A DNA stretch of 64,000 bases from NCBI RefSeq assembly GCF_036271055.1, contig NZ_DATBBJ010000073.1, forward strand, positions 1-64,000, written 5' to 3'. This DNA comes from Scandinavium sp036271055. Lineage in GTDB: Bacteria > Pseudomonadota > Gammaproteobacteria > Enterobacterales > Enterobacteriaceae. Under the pieces are notes generated by a model that saw only the letters and a list, made by a program, of their open reading frames with translations, was not told the DNA's origin and ran no database searches. A program made the translations under genes and the position numbers. Position 1 is the first letter of the stretch; every line of letters starts with the position of its first letter. Below, one piece after another: positions 37,179 to 46,977 of this stretch.

Positions 37179-38090
37179 ATGTTCTACGGATTTGATATTG
37201 GCGGCAGCAAAATTGCCCTTGGGGTATTTGATGGACAGCGGCGTTTGCAGTGGGAAAAACGCACCGCAACACCGCGTGACAGCTATGAATCATTCCTGAA
37301 AGCTGTCGGTGAACTGGTGGCCGAAGCCGATGAGCGCTTCGACGTAAAAGGCAGCGTCGGCATTGGTATTCCAGGGATGCCGGAAACCGCTGACGGCACG
37401 CTGTACGCCGCCAACGTTCCCGCCGCAAGTGGTCAAAAACTGCGTCAGGATCTCTCTTCTCGCCTCGAACGCGACGTGCGTCTCGATAACGATGCCAACT
37501 GTTTTGCCCTCTCCGAAGCCTGGGACGACGAATTCACCCAATATCCTTTGGTGATGGGGCTTATTCTCGGCACGGGTGTGGGCGGCGGTTTAGTGCTGAA
37601 TGGCAAATCGATAACCGGTCACAGTTACATTACGGGCGAATTCGGCCACATCCGTTTGCCGGTTGATGCGCTGGAAGTGGTCGGACGCGATTTTCCTTTA
37701 ACCCGTTGTGGCTGCGGCCAGTTGGGCTGTATTGAAAACTATCTTTCCGGGCGCGGGTTTGCCTGGCTGTATGAGCATTACAACCAGCAGGCGCTGAGTT
37801 CACCGGAGATTGTGGCCCTGTGGGAACAGGGTGACGCAAAAGCCCGTGAGCATGTCGAACGTTACCTGGATTTGCTTGCGGTGTGCCTGGGAAATATTAT
37901 GACCATTGTTGATCCGGATTTACTGGTGATCGGCGGTGGATTGTCTAACTTTACAGCGATAACAGAAGGACTGGCAGCACGATTGCCGCGCCATCTGTTG
38001 CCAGTGGCGCGCGTGCCTCGTATTGAACGCGCGCGTCACGGCGATGCCGGAGGAATGCGCGGTGCCGCATTCCTGCATCTTACGGATTAA
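37179..38090 (+). CDS. nagK: N-acetyl-D-glucosamine kinase
   Basis: Phosphorylates GlcNAc recovered from the cell wall, following NagZ. ROK family, 303 aa: FDIGGSKIALG phosphate loop, GTGVGGGLV, and the zinc-binding CGCGQLGCIE. cobB begins 13 bases downstream, in the same order as E. coli. Confidence 0.97.
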   Translation: MFYGFDIGGSKIALGVFDGQRRLQWEKRTATPRDSYESFLKAVGELVAEADERFDVKGSVGIGIPGMPETADGTLYAANVPAASGQKLRQDLSSRLERDVRLDNDANCFALSEAWDDEFTQYPLVMGLILGTGVGGGLVLNGKSITGHSYITGEFGHIRLPVDALEVVGRDFPLTRCGCGQLGCIENYLSGRGFAWLYEHYNQQALSSPEIVALWEQGDAKAREHVERYLDLLAVCLGNIMTIVDPDLLVIGGGLSNFTAITEGLAARLPRHLLPVARVPRIERARHGDAGGMRGAAFLHLTD

Positions 38091-38103
38091 AACAGGGGTT
38101 CTT

Positions 38104-38925
38104 ATGCAGTCGCGTCGCTTCCATCGACTTAGCCGTTTTCGCCTGACTAAACGCCGCCTGCACGATCGCCTGCGCCAGCGGGTTTTCTTCAGAGACAGGA
38201 TCGTGCCAGAAGAAATGGATAAACCCAGAGTGGTGGTGTTAACGGGGGCAGGGATTTCGGCTGAATCCGGGATCCGCACTTTCCGCGCCGCAGATGGTTT
38301 GTGGGAAGAGCATCGCGTAGAAGATGTGGCGACGCCGGAAGGCTTTGCCCGCGACCCGGCTTTGGTGCAGGCGTTTTATAATGCCCGTCGTCAGCAGTTA
38401 CAGTTGCCAGAAATCCAGCCCAATGCGGCGCATCTTGCGCTGGCCCGGCTGGAAGAGGCGCTGGGCGACCGCTTTTTACTGGTGACGCAGAATATCGACA
38501 ACCTGCACGAACGCGCAGGGAATCAGCGTGTGTTACACATGCATGGTGAACTGTTGAAGGTGCGCTGTGCGTCCAGTGGTCAGGTGCTGGAGTGGACCGG
38601 CGACGTTACGCTTGATGATAAATGCCACTGCTGCCAGTTTCCGCAGCCGTTGCGTCCGCACGTCGTTTGGTTTGGCGAAATGCCGTTGGGCATGGACGAA
38701 ATCTACGAAGCGCTGGCGATGGCAGATGTCTTTATCGCGATAGGCACTTCCGGGCATGTTTATCCGGCTGCTGGGTTTGTCCATGAAGCAAAATTGCAGG
38801 GCGCTCACACTGTCGAACTCAATCTCGAACCGAGTCAGGTCGGCAGTGAATTCGAAGAGAAGCACTACGGCATGGCAAGCACAGTGGTGCCTGAGTTTGT
38901 TGAGAAGCTGCTGAAAGGGCTATAA
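38104..38925 (+). CDS. cobB: NAD-dependent deacylase CobB (sirtuin)
   Basis: Removes acetyl and succinyl groups from lysines, for example of acetyl-CoA synthetase. 273 aa. GAGISAESGIRTFR, TQNIDNLHERAG, catalytic His in MHGE, and zinc cysteines (VRCASS and CHCC). An Arg-rich extension of about 37 residues precedes MDKPRVVVLTG, matching the long CobB form; the short form could start at that Met. Confidence 0.96.
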   Translation: MQSRRFHRLSRFRLTKRRLHDRLRQRVFFRDRIVPEEMDKPRVVVLTGAGISAESGIRTFRAADGLWEEHRVEDVATPEGFARDPALVQAFYNARRQQLQLPEIQPNAAHLALARLEEALGDRFLLVTQNIDNLHERAGNQRVLHMHGELLKVRCASSGQVLEWTGDVTLDDKCHCCQFPQPLRPHVVWFGEMPLGMDEIYEALAMADVFIAIGTSGHVYPAAGFVHEAKLQGAHTVELNLEPSQVGSEFEEKHYGMASTVVPEFVEKLLKGL

Positions 38926-38944
38926 ACCTGGTTTTACCTGTAAT

Positions 38945-38973
38945 AAAAAAGCGGAGCCTTTGCTCCGCTTTTT
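38945..38973. terminator. Bidirectional terminator between cobB and potD
   Basis: AAAGCGGAGC / GCTCCGCTTT with a CTTT loop, A-run on the left and T-run on the right, serving both convergent genes. Confidence 0.88.
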
Positions 38974-38978
38974 CGCTT

Positions 38979-40013
38979 TTATCGGCCTGCTTTTAGCTTC
39001 TGGTAATACTCTTCATAAATCCGGCTGGCATCGCCAACGTCGTTTTGCCATTCACCCTTCTTAATGGTTTCGGCGTCCGGATAGAGCGTTTTATCGTTCG
39101 CCACTTTCGGGTCTAACAGCTTGCGTGCCGCGAGATTTGGCGTCGGGTAGCCGATAGTTTCCGCCACCTGTTTGGCGACATCCGGGCGCAGCAGGAAATT
39201 AATCAGCTTCAGCGCGCCGTCGACGTTTTTGGCATTAGCAGGAATGGCGAGGCTGTCCATCCAGAAAATACCACCTTCTTTCGGCCAGACAACGTCCAGC
39301 GGCGTGCCTGCCTGACGGGCGACAAACGCGGAACCGTTCCACACCATCCCCAGGTTCACTTCACCTTCCATATACGGGTTGGCTGGGTTGTCGGAGTTGA
39401 AGGCAGCCACATTGGGCATCAGTTTTTGCAGCTCTTTATACGCAGCTTCAATATCTTTTGGATCGGTGGTGTTGCCGGAATAACCCAGTTTACGCAGTGC
39501 GATCTGGAAAACCTCACGGGCATCGTCGGTCAGCAGCAGGCTGCCTTTGTATTCCGGTTTCCACAAGTCGGCCCAGCTTGTGACGGCTTTCGGGTCGATG
39601 GCGTCACTGTTCACGCCAAGCGCCGTTGCGCCCCAAATGTAGGGAATGGAGTAGTCGTTGCTGGGGTCAAAAGGCTTATTCAGCATTTCAGGGTCGAGAT
39701 TACTGAAGTTAGTCAGCTTACTTTTGTCGATTTTCTGGATCATGCCTTCTTTGCGCATTTTGTCGACAAAATAGGTTGAAGGCACGACCAGATCGTATGC
39801 GCCGTCTTTATACGTTTTCAGCTTGGCGTACATGGTTTCATTCGACTCGTAAGTCGAATAAATAACCTTTATTCCGGTTTCTTTGGTGAACTGTTCCAAC
39901 AGGCCCGGCGGCACGTATTCTGTCCAGTTATAGAAGTAGAGCGTTTTGCTGTCATCGGCATGCGCTGCACCCATTCCGAGCACCAGCGCCGCTGCGGCAA
40001 GCATTTTCTTCAT
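38979..40013 (-). CDS. potD: Spermidine/putrescine-binding protein
   Basis: Periplasmic receptor of the PotABCD importer. 344 aa; signal peptide cut after GAAHA (about residue 19), then the type-II binding-protein fold (LYFYNWTEYVPPGLLEQF). Overlaps potC by 4 bases, last gene of the operon. Confidence 0.97.
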   Translation of the reverse strand: MKKMLAAAALVLGMGAAHADDSKTLYFYNWTEYVPPGLLEQFTKETGIKVIYSTYESNETMYAKLKTYKDGAYDLVVPSTYFVDKMRKEGMIQKIDKSKLTNFSNLDPEMLNKPFDPSNDYSIPYIWGATALGVNSDAIDPKAVTSWADLWKPEYKGSLLLTDDAREVFQIALRKLGYSGNTTDPKDIEAAYKELQKLMPNVAAFNSDNPANPYMEGEVNLGMVWNGSAFVARQAGTPLDVVWPKEGGIFWMDSLAIPANAKNVDGALKLINFLLRPDVAKQVAETIGYPTPNLAARKLLDPKVANDKTLYPDAETIKKGEWQNDVGDASRIYEEYYQKLKAGR

Positions 40014-40801
40014 TTCGATGTCCCCTGAGATTTCGTTTTATCACGAGCAACAATCTGGCTGGCAACCACCATAACCAGAGAAAGCAGTAACAGGATCGTT
40101 GCCAGCGCATTCACTTCCGGTGAGACGCCAACTTTAACCATAGAGTAAATTTTGAGCGGTAAAATTTCATAGCCAGGACCGGTGACGAACGACGACACGA
40201 CGACATCGTCCATTGACAGGGTAAAGCTCAGCAACCAGCCAGCGGCAACGGCAGGCATCGCCAGCGGCAGAATGATTTTACGCAGAATGGTTAACTCGCT
40301 GGCCCCGAGATCTTTCGCCGCTTCCAGCATCCGAACGTCAAAGCCTTTCAGCCGTGAATAAACGGTGACCACCACAAACGGCAGGCAGAAAGTAATGTGC
40401 GAGAACAGCAGCGACCAGAAGCCGAGCTGGACGCCAATCAGCATAAACAGCACCAGCAGTGAAATCGCCATCACGATATCCGGCGACATCATCACCACGA
40501 ATAACATGCCGCTGACGAACGGCTTGCCACGAAAGCGGTAACGATACAGCGCAACGGCGGTCAGCGAGCCAATTAGCGTGGCGAACGTCGCGGAAAACAC
40601 CGCCATCGCCAGTGAGTGCTGAGCCGCCTGCAACAAGCTGTCGTTGTTCATCAGCAGGCTGTACCACTTGGTAGTAAAGCCTTGCCAGTTGATACCAAAG
40701 CGCGAGCTGTTAAAGGAGTTGACGATCAAAATAATGATCGGGATATACAGATACGCGTAAATGGCGGTCATAAAGCCGCCGCGAAACAGGCGACCGATCA
40801 T
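40010..40801 (-). CDS. potC: Spermidine/putrescine permease PotC
   Basis: 263 aa inner-membrane permease with six segments and the EAA loop EAAKDLGASELTILRKIILP that contacts PotA. Overlaps potB and potD by 4 bases each. Confidence 0.97.
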   Translation of the reverse strand: MIGRLFRGGFMTAIYAYLYIPIIILIVNSFNSSRFGINWQGFTTKWYSLLMNNDSLLQAAQHSLAMAVFSATFATLIGSLTAVALYRYRFRGKPFVSGMLFVVMMSPDIVMAISLLVLFMLIGVQLGFWSLLFSHITFCLPFVVVTVYSRLKGFDVRMLEAAKDLGASELTILRKIILPLAMPAVAAGWLLSFTLSMDDVVVSSFVTGPGYEILPLKIYSMVKVGVSPEVNALATILLLLSLVMVVASQIVARDKTKSQGTSK

Positions 40802-41655
40802 TCGAGTTCCACCTTTTTATTCAGCAAACGCGCCGCACGCCAGTACACCAGCAGCATCAATCCCATCACCAGCGTCAATGTGATACTGGTGGCGGCACCA
40901 AACGGCCAGTCGCGAATGTTGAGGAACTGACTTTTGATGACATTGCCAATCAGCAGATTTTTCGCGCCACCCATCAGATCGGACACATAGAACAAGCCCA
41001 TCGCTGGCAACATCACCAGCAAACATCCCGCGATAATGCCCGGCATGGTCAGCGGAACAATGATGCGCATAAATGTCTGGAATTTATTCGCGCCCAAATC
41101 ACGCGCGGCTTCCAGCAGCGGTTTATCGAGCTTTTCAATACTGGAATAGAGCGGCATTACCATAAACGGCAGCAGAATATAGACCAGGCCGATGATCACC
41201 GCGCCTGGCGTATACATAATGCGGATCGGCGTATCAATCACCCCAAGCCAAAGTAAAAACGCGTTCAGGTAGCCTTTGGTGCTGAGGAAAATTTTCAGGC
41301 CATAAATGCGGATCAGTGAATTGGTCCAGAAGGGCACAATCAGCAGAAAGAGCAGCAAGGGGCGAACACGTTCCGGTAAGCGAGCCAGAAACCAGGCGAA
41401 GGGATAGCCCAGAATCAGGCACGCGAGCGTGGCAAGCAATGCCATGTTTAACGAGTGCAGCAGCACGTCGAAATAGAGGGGATCGAGCAGGCGCGTGTAG
41501 TTGTCCAGCGTGAAGACCATTTTGACGAAACTGGCGTCGTCGCGGGTCAGGAAGCTGGTGGCGATGATCATCAGGTTGGGCAGAAAGACAAACACCACCA
41601 GCCACCCGACAATGGTGGCGATCACCACTTTCTGGAATTTACTGGTGTTCTTCAT
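40798..41655 (-). CDS. potB: Spermidine/putrescine permease PotB
   Basis: 285 aa inner-membrane permease, with EAA loop EAARDLGANKFQTFMRIIVP. Starts inside the last 17 bases of potA; translationally coupled to potC. Confidence 0.97.
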   Translation of the reverse strand: MKNTSKFQKVVIATIVGWLVVFVFLPNLMIIATSFLTRDDASFVKMVFTLDNYTRLLDPLYFDVLLHSLNMALLATLACLILGYPFAWFLARLPERVRPLLLFLLIVPFWTNSLIRIYGLKIFLSTKGYLNAFLLWLGVIDTPIRIMYTPGAVIIGLVYILLPFMVMPLYSSIEKLDKPLLEAARDLGANKFQTFMRIIVPLTMPGIIAGCLLVMLPAMGLFYVSDLMGGAKNLLIGNVIKSQFLNIRDWPFGAATSITLTLVMGLMLLVYWRAARLLNKKVELE

Positions 41656-42775
41656 CAGCCAGCACCACCTCCCAGCTTTCGACCCAATTGATGGCCATTT
41701 TTTGATTCAGCGAGTGGTCAAAATCCGGGTCATCTTCGTTGAAGAATTCGCTGACCATCACCATTTTGCCATTTTCCAGCTCGACGACAGATTCAAGGGT
41801 CATGCCTTTGTAATTGCGTTCGCGCACGTAACCAATCAGACCTTCGATGTGATCGTCGTGGTTGATTTCATCGACGCGCAAATCTTCCGGGCGTAGCAGC
41901 ACATGCAGCTTTTGGCCTTTTTCCACCGCGAAGTTGACGTAGATATTGCATTCGCGGCCTTCCACGTCGGCGCGAACGCGCTGTTCATCCAGACGCTCAA
42001 TCACGGTGGCATTGAACATATTAATTTCGCCAATGAATCCGGCGACAAACAGGTTCTTCGGCTCTTCGTAAATTTCACGCGGCGTGCCGTCTTGTTCAAT
42101 TTTACCATCACGCATGACCACGATACGGTCGGACATGGTCAGGGCTTCTTCCTGATCGTGGGTGACGAACACAAACGTAATGCCGAGCTTGCGTTGCAGG
42201 GCTTTTAGCTCGTTCTGCATCTGCTTACGAAGTTTGTAATCGAGCGCCGAGAGCGATTCATCGAGCAATAATAAACGGGGCTTATTCACGACCGCACGGG
42301 CAATCGCCACACGTTGTTGTTGGCCGCCAGAAAGCTGATGCGGTTTGCGTTGGGCAAACGCTTCAAGCTGAACCATGTGCAGGCATTCTGTGACGCGTTG
42401 CGTGATTTGATCGGCAGGCGTTTTCTGCATCCGCAGGCCAAACGCGACGTTCTCAAACACGGTCATGTGGGGAAATAAGGCGTAACTTTGAAAGACGGTG
42501 TTAACGTGACGGTTTTCTGCTGGCACATCGGTGATATCGATGTCTTCAAGATGAATGCGGCCGGTATCGACATTTTCCAGACCCGCGATAAGGCGCAGCA
42601 CGGTCGTTTTACCGCAGCCAGAAGGGCCAAGCAGCGTAACGAATTCACCGTTATTGATGGTGAGATTTAGATTTGAAATGACTGTTTTACCATCAAAGCC
42701 TTTGCCAATCCCCGCCAGATGTACCAGCGGTGAAAGCGAACGCGATTGTGTATTCAATGTTTTACTCTGTCCCAT
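41639..42775 (-). CDS. potA: Spermidine/putrescine ABC transporter ATPase
   Basis: ATPase of the polyamine importer. 378 aa. Walker A GPSGCGKTT, signature LSGGQQQRVAIARAV, Walker B LLLLDESLSALD, then a C-terminal TOBE regulatory domain. First gene of potABCD, divergent from pepT over 255 bases. Confidence 0.98.
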   Translation of the reverse strand: MGQSKTLNTQSRSLSPLVHLAGIGKGFDGKTVISNLNLTINNGEFVTLLGPSGCGKTTVLRLIAGLENVDTGRIHLEDIDITDVPAENRHVNTVFQSYALFPHMTVFENVAFGLRMQKTPADQITQRVTECLHMVQLEAFAQRKPHQLSGGQQQRVAIARAVVNKPRLLLLDESLSALDYKLRKQMQNELKALQRKLGITFVFVTHDQEEALTMSDRIVVMRDGKIEQDGTPREIYEEPKNLFVAGFIGEINMFNATVIERLDEQRVRADVEGRECNIYVNFAVEKGQKLHVLLRPEDLRVDEINHDDHIEGLIGYVRERNYKGMTLESVVELENGKMVMVSEFFNEDDPDFDHSLNQKMAINWVESWEVVLADEEHQ

Positions 42776-43030
42776 GCAAACGTAATGGGTAAAGCGCCAT
42801 TACGGGGTGTGTGGTTAACCACCTTAAAGGTTCGACACATAATTAAGGGCTGGCATTCTACGGCAATCCCCTGAAATCGCCAATCATTCTGCGCCCTTGT
42901 GGGCTACCTTTAAACCATTCATGTACATGATAGAAAAAAATGAGCAATTGCCGGGCCAAAAGTGACCTGACGCAATATTTAGGGATCGGGGCTTACTGAT
43001 AATGTTGTCACAAAAAATGAGGGCGACGAC

Positions 43031-44254
43031 ATGGATAAATTACTTGAGCGTTTTTTGCAGTACGTTTCTCTGGATACGCAGTCGAAGCCTGGCGTGCGTC
43101 AGGTGCCGAGCACCGAGGGGCAGTGGAAATTATTACGCTTGCTCCAGGTGCAGCTCGAAGAAATGGGGTTGGTCAACGTCACGCTGAGTGAGAAGGGCAC
43201 GGTGATGGGCACGCTGCCGGCTAACGTCGAAGGTGATATTCCGGCCATTGGCTTTATTTCTCACGTTGATACGTCACCGGATTTCAGCGGAAAAAATGTG
43301 AACCCGCAAATCGTGGAAAACTATCGTGGCGGTGATATTGCGCTCGGCATCGGTGACGAAGTGCTCTCCCCGGTGATGTTCCCGGTGCTTCACCAGTTGT
43401 TAGGGCAGACGCTGATTACCACCGATGGCAAAACGCTGCTTGGCGCTGATGATAAAGCCGGGGTTGCCGAAATCATGACCGCGCTGGCGGTGATGAAAGC
43501 GAACAATGTGCCACACGGCGACATTCGCGTGGCGTTCACACCGGATGAGGAAGTGGGCAAGGGGGCAAAACATTTCGACGTAGAGGCGTTCGACGCCCAA
43601 TGGGCCTATACCATCGACGGTGGCGGCGTGGGCGAACTGGAATACGAAAACTTTAATGCGGCGTCGGTCACCATCAAAATCGTCGGCAATAACGTGCATC
43701 CTGGCTCCGCAAAAGGCGTGATGGTTAACGCTTTATCGCTGGCATCTCGCATTCATGCCGAAGTGCCTGCCGAAGAAAGCCCGGAGCAGACAGAAGGTTA
43801 CGAAGGCTTCTTCCATCTGACCAGCATCAAAGGCACCGTCGATAGTGCGCTGATGCATTACATCGTCCGCGATTTCGACCGCAAGCAGTTCGAAGCTCGT
43901 AAGCGCAAGATGATGGAAATCGCCAAAAAAGTCGGCAAAGGATTACACCCGGACTGTTACATCGAACTGATCATCGAAGACAGTTATTACAACATGCATG
44001 AAAAGGTGATGGAGCATCCGCACATCATCGAGATAGCGCAGCAGGCGATGCGTGATTGCGATATCGAACCCGACATGAAACCGATTCGTGGTGGCACCGA
44101 CGGCTCACAGCTTTCCTTTATGGGATTACCCTGCCCGAACATTTTCACTGGCGGCTATAACTACCACGGCAAACATGAGTTTGTGACGCTGGAAGGGATG
44201 GAGAAAGCGGTGAAAGTGATTGTACGGATAGCCGAACTTACCGCGAAACGGTAG
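43031..44254 (+). CDS. pepT: Peptidase T (aminotripeptidase)
   Basis: Zinc aminopeptidase for tripeptides, cytosolic, M20 family. 407 aa. Metal ligands: HVDTSPDFSG, GADDKAGVAEIM, PDEEVGKGA and IDGGG; C-terminal GGYNYHGKHEF. In Salmonella and E. coli anaerobically induced by FNR, but no clear FNR box was found in the upstream gap. Confidence 0.97.
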   Translation: MDKLLERFLQYVSLDTQSKPGVRQVPSTEGQWKLLRLLQVQLEEMGLVNVTLSEKGTVMGTLPANVEGDIPAIGFISHVDTSPDFSGKNVNPQIVENYRGGDIALGIGDEVLSPVMFPVLHQLLGQTLITTDGKTLLGADDKAGVAEIMTALAVMKANNVPHGDIRVAFTPDEEVGKGAKHFDVEAFDAQWAYTIDGGGVGELEYENFNAASVTIKIVGNNVHPGSAKGVMVNALSLASRIHAEVPAEESPEQTEGYEGFFHLTSIKGTVDSALMHYIVRDFDRKQFEARKRKMMEIAKKVGKGLHPDCYIELIIEDSYYNMHEKVMEHPHIIEIAQQAMRDCDIEPDMKPIRGGTDGSQLSFMGLPCPNIFTGGYNYHGKHEFVTLEGMEKAVKVIVRIAELTAKR

Positions 44255-44262
44255 TTAGTATT

Positions 44263-44291
44263 TTGCCCGGGAGCGCATAGCCGCCGGGCAA
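44263..44291. repeat. REP-like palindrome between pepT and roxA
   Basis: TTGCCCGG / CCGGGCAA with a 13-base loop, GC-rich and sited between convergent genes like REP/BIME elements. Only one unit is present. Confidence 0.5.
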
Positions 44292-44298
44292 TTCTGCA

Positions 44299-45420
44299 TT
44301 AATCCTCGAAGAACCAATACCCGCTGTTGACCAGCGCAGAAAGCATTGCAAGGAAGGACGGATCTTCCAGCGCGTCGCCAAAATGCTCTGCGTTCAACAC
44401 GATATGGCTCGCCAGCGCTTCTAACGCCGGGCGATGCGGCGAATCAATCTTCTCACCGTTGACGAACACTTCGCCGTCAATACGCAGCACGCGTAATCCA
44501 CCCAGACGCACCAGTTTATCGCCTTGCTGGATCGCATCGTAGATTTCATCGGTCTGATACGGCGGCTCCGGTGGGGAGACATCCAGCTCGTGGCGCGTCT
44601 GGCTGATGAACTCGCCAAACCACTGCTTGAAGTGTTCCGGCTGGCTGATAATGCCGAGCATCATCTCGCGCAGTTTATCGAGTTCCTGTGGCACGATATC
44701 CGCCGGATGTTCGCGCGCAGGCACGTCCGGATCGGTGTAACGATGTGTGCCTAACTCGCGCTGCAAGACATAATCCGCGAAACCGCTAATCAGTTCTTTG
44801 CCGCTTGGCGCACGGAAACCGACGGAATAGTTCAGCGAGTTTTCCAGCGAATAGCCTTCGTGCGGGAAACCCGGTGGAATATAGAGGATATCGCCGGGTT
44901 CCATCTCTTCATCAATAATCGCCTCGAACGGATCGACCTGTAACAGGTCCGGGTGCGGGCAGTGCTGTTTCATCGGCACTTTTTCCCCGACGCGCCAGCG
45001 ACGACGGCCTGTACCCTGGATGATGAACACATCGTATTGATCCAGGTGTGGGCCAACGCCACCGCCGGGTACGGAGAACGAGATCATCAGATCGTCAATA
45101 CGCCAGTCGGGCAGGGCGCGGAAAGGACGCATCAGCGCGGCAGTCGGCTCATGCCAATGGTTCACCGCTTGCACCAGCAGCGACCAGTTGTTCTCACTCA
45201 GGTGATCGTAGCTTTCAAACGGCCCGTGACTGACCTGCCATTTACCTTCGTGATGGCTGACGAGGCGGCTGTCGACTTCGTCTTCCATGGCAAGGCCTGC
45301 CAGTTCATCCGGAGAGATAGGATCGACAAAGTCGGTGAAGCCACGTTTTAACACCACCGGGCGTTTTTGCCAGTAGCGTTCGAGAAAGTCGGGCCAGTTA
45401 AGCGATAAGTTATAATCCAT
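44299..45420 (-). CDS. roxA: 50S ribosomal protein L16 arginine 3-hydroxylase
   Basis: Fe(II)/2-oxoglutarate JmjC oxygenase (YcfD) that hydroxylates Arg81 of L16. 373 aa. Iron triad: HLD in GPHLDQYDVF and the later His in GFPHEGYSLE; C-terminal winged-helix region. Lies between pepT and phoQ, as in E. coli. Confidence 0.95.
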   Translation of the reverse strand: MDYNLSLNWPDFLERYWQKRPVVLKRGFTDFVDPISPDELAGLAMEDEVDSRLVSHHEGKWQVSHGPFESYDHLSENNWSLLVQAVNHWHEPTAALMRPFRALPDWRIDDLMISFSVPGGGVGPHLDQYDVFIIQGTGRRRWRVGEKVPMKQHCPHPDLLQVDPFEAIIDEEMEPGDILYIPPGFPHEGYSLENSLNYSVGFRAPSGKELISGFADYVLQRELGTHRYTDPDVPAREHPADIVPQELDKLREMMLGIISQPEHFKQWFGEFISQTRHELDVSPPEPPYQTDEIYDAIQQGDKLVRLGGLRVLRIDGEVFVNGEKIDSPHRPALEALASHIVLNAEHFGDALEDPSFLAMLSALVNSGYWFFED

Positions 45421-45513
45421 GAGTTTTATTCCACAGGCAGGTTTCTGTTGCGATTATAACGGATGCCGCCGCTCTACGATGTAGGCGACGGCAAATAACG
45501 GCAAATAAATGAC

Positions 45514-46977
45514 TTAAGTCTCTTTGCTTTCCGGGTGTTGACGCCCAAAAATGACTTCCATTTTGGCTCCGCCGAGCGGACTGTCGCCAGGAATGATTTT
45601 GCCATCATACTGTTCGGCGATTTCACGCGCGACAGACAGGCCAACGCCCTGACCTGGACGAAGCGTGTCGGCACGCTGACCGCGGTCAAACACCAGATCA
45701 CGTTTACTCTGCGGAATACCGGGGCCGTCATCTTCAACAAAAATCTGCAAATGGTCGTCCGTCTGTCGCGCGGAGACTTCCACAAACTCCAGACAGTATT
45801 TGCAGGCGTTATCCAGCACATTACCGAGTACTTCCATAAAATCGTTTTGTTCGCCGACAAAACTGATTTCCGGTGAGATATCGAGCGCAATATTCACGCC
45901 TTTGCGCTGATAGACCTTATTTAACGCTGAGGTGAGGTTATCCAGCAACGGGGCCACCGGATGCAATTCACGGCTCAACAACATGCTGCCGCTGCGCATA
46001 CTGGCGCGGTGAAGGTAATAGCCGATTTGCTGCGAGATGCGGCTGATTTGCTCCAGCATGACCGGTTCGGCATCTTCTACGCTGAGCTTGTTACCACGCA
46101 ACGAGCGTAATGTACTTTGCAGTACAGCCAAGGGCGTTTTCAGACTGTGCGTCAGATCGGTCAACGTTGTGCGGTATTTGTCGTAACGCTCGCGCTCGCT
46201 TTTCAGCAGGCGATTCAGGTTTTGCACCAGGCTTGTCAGTTCGCGGGTGGTTTCCGGATTCAGCGTATCGCGGTGATGTTCTTCCAGTTCACGCACTTCT
46301 TTTGCCAGTGATTCTATAGGCCGTAAACTCCACCAGGCCGCCACCCAAAGCAAAGGGATGACCAGCAGCAGGTTCGCTGCCAGCACGTAAATAAACCAAC
46401 TCCACACCATATAAGAGCGTTTTAGCTCAATGGGAATGGTATCGACCACCACGATGGTCATTTGCGGGATATGTGCCGTAGCGGGATAGATATTGACCGC
46501 CACCGAATGCGTCATTTCAGAATCGTCATCCTGCTGGCGAATTTGGTCTAACTGGCGCATCACCTCATGATCGTTATGCAGTAGCATACTTGACGAGCCT
46601 ACATCGGCTTCGATTTCGTGGAAGCCGTTGGCTTTCAGCCACTCCGGGCGAATGCGTTTCACAAGCCACGGCACGTCGCGCTGCATCCACATCAGCTTGC
46701 CGTCTTTGTCGTAAATCATTGCCATGGTGGGGCTTTGCAAATTGAGATTCTCGGGGATCTCAACGCTAATCTTATTGTCTTCCCAGCGGGCGAGGGTATA
46801 GAACAAATTGCTCTCGCCGCGCAGCAGACGGAAGGTGGTTTTATCGAAGCTGACGCTATAGCCAACCAACGCTACCATGCCATAAGCCAGCGATAGCACA
46901 AGGACCACCGCCGCTGTCGCCAATAGAAAACGAACGCGGAGGGAAAGGGGTAAAATATGCCTGAGCACGTTTTTCAT
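45514..46977 (-). CDS. phoQ: Sensor histidine kinase PhoQ
   Basis: Senses low Mg2+, acid pH and cationic peptides and phosphorylates PhoP. 487 aa. First membrane segment about residues 15-38, an acidic periplasmic sensor domain, second segment near 195-215, HAMP, phosphorylated His in DLTHSLKTPLA, then N box NVLDNACKYC and G box GQGVGLSVAREIAE. Overlaps phoP by 4 bases. Confidence 0.97.
   Translation of the reverse strand: MKNVLRHILPLSLRVRFLLATAAVVLVLSLAYGMVALVGYSVSFDKTTFRLLRGESNLFYTLARWEDNKISVEIPENLNLQSPTMAMIYDKDGKLMWMQRDVPWLVKRIRPEWLKANGFHEIEADVGSSSMLLHNDHEVMRQLDQIRQQDDDSEMTHSVAVNIYPATAHIPQMTIVVVDTIPIELKRSYMVWSWFIYVLAANLLLVIPLLWVAAWWSLRPIESLAKEVRELEEHHRDTLNPETTRELTSLVQNLNRLLKSERERYDKYRTTLTDLTHSLKTPLAVLQSTLRSLRGNKLSVEDAEPVMLEQISRISQQIGYYLHRASMRSGSMLLSRELHPVAPLLDNLTSALNKVYQRKGVNIALDISPEISFVGEQNDFMEVLGNVLDNACKYCLEFVEVSARQTDDHLQIFVEDDGPGIPQSKRDLVFDRGQRADTLRPGQGVGLSVAREIAEQYDGKIIPGDSPLGGAKMEVIFGRQHPESKET

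Noticed and set aside
42776..43030. FNR site upstream of pepT
   Set aside because: No TTGAT-N4-ATCAA-like sequence with acceptable match was found, although pepT is FNR-controlled in relatives.
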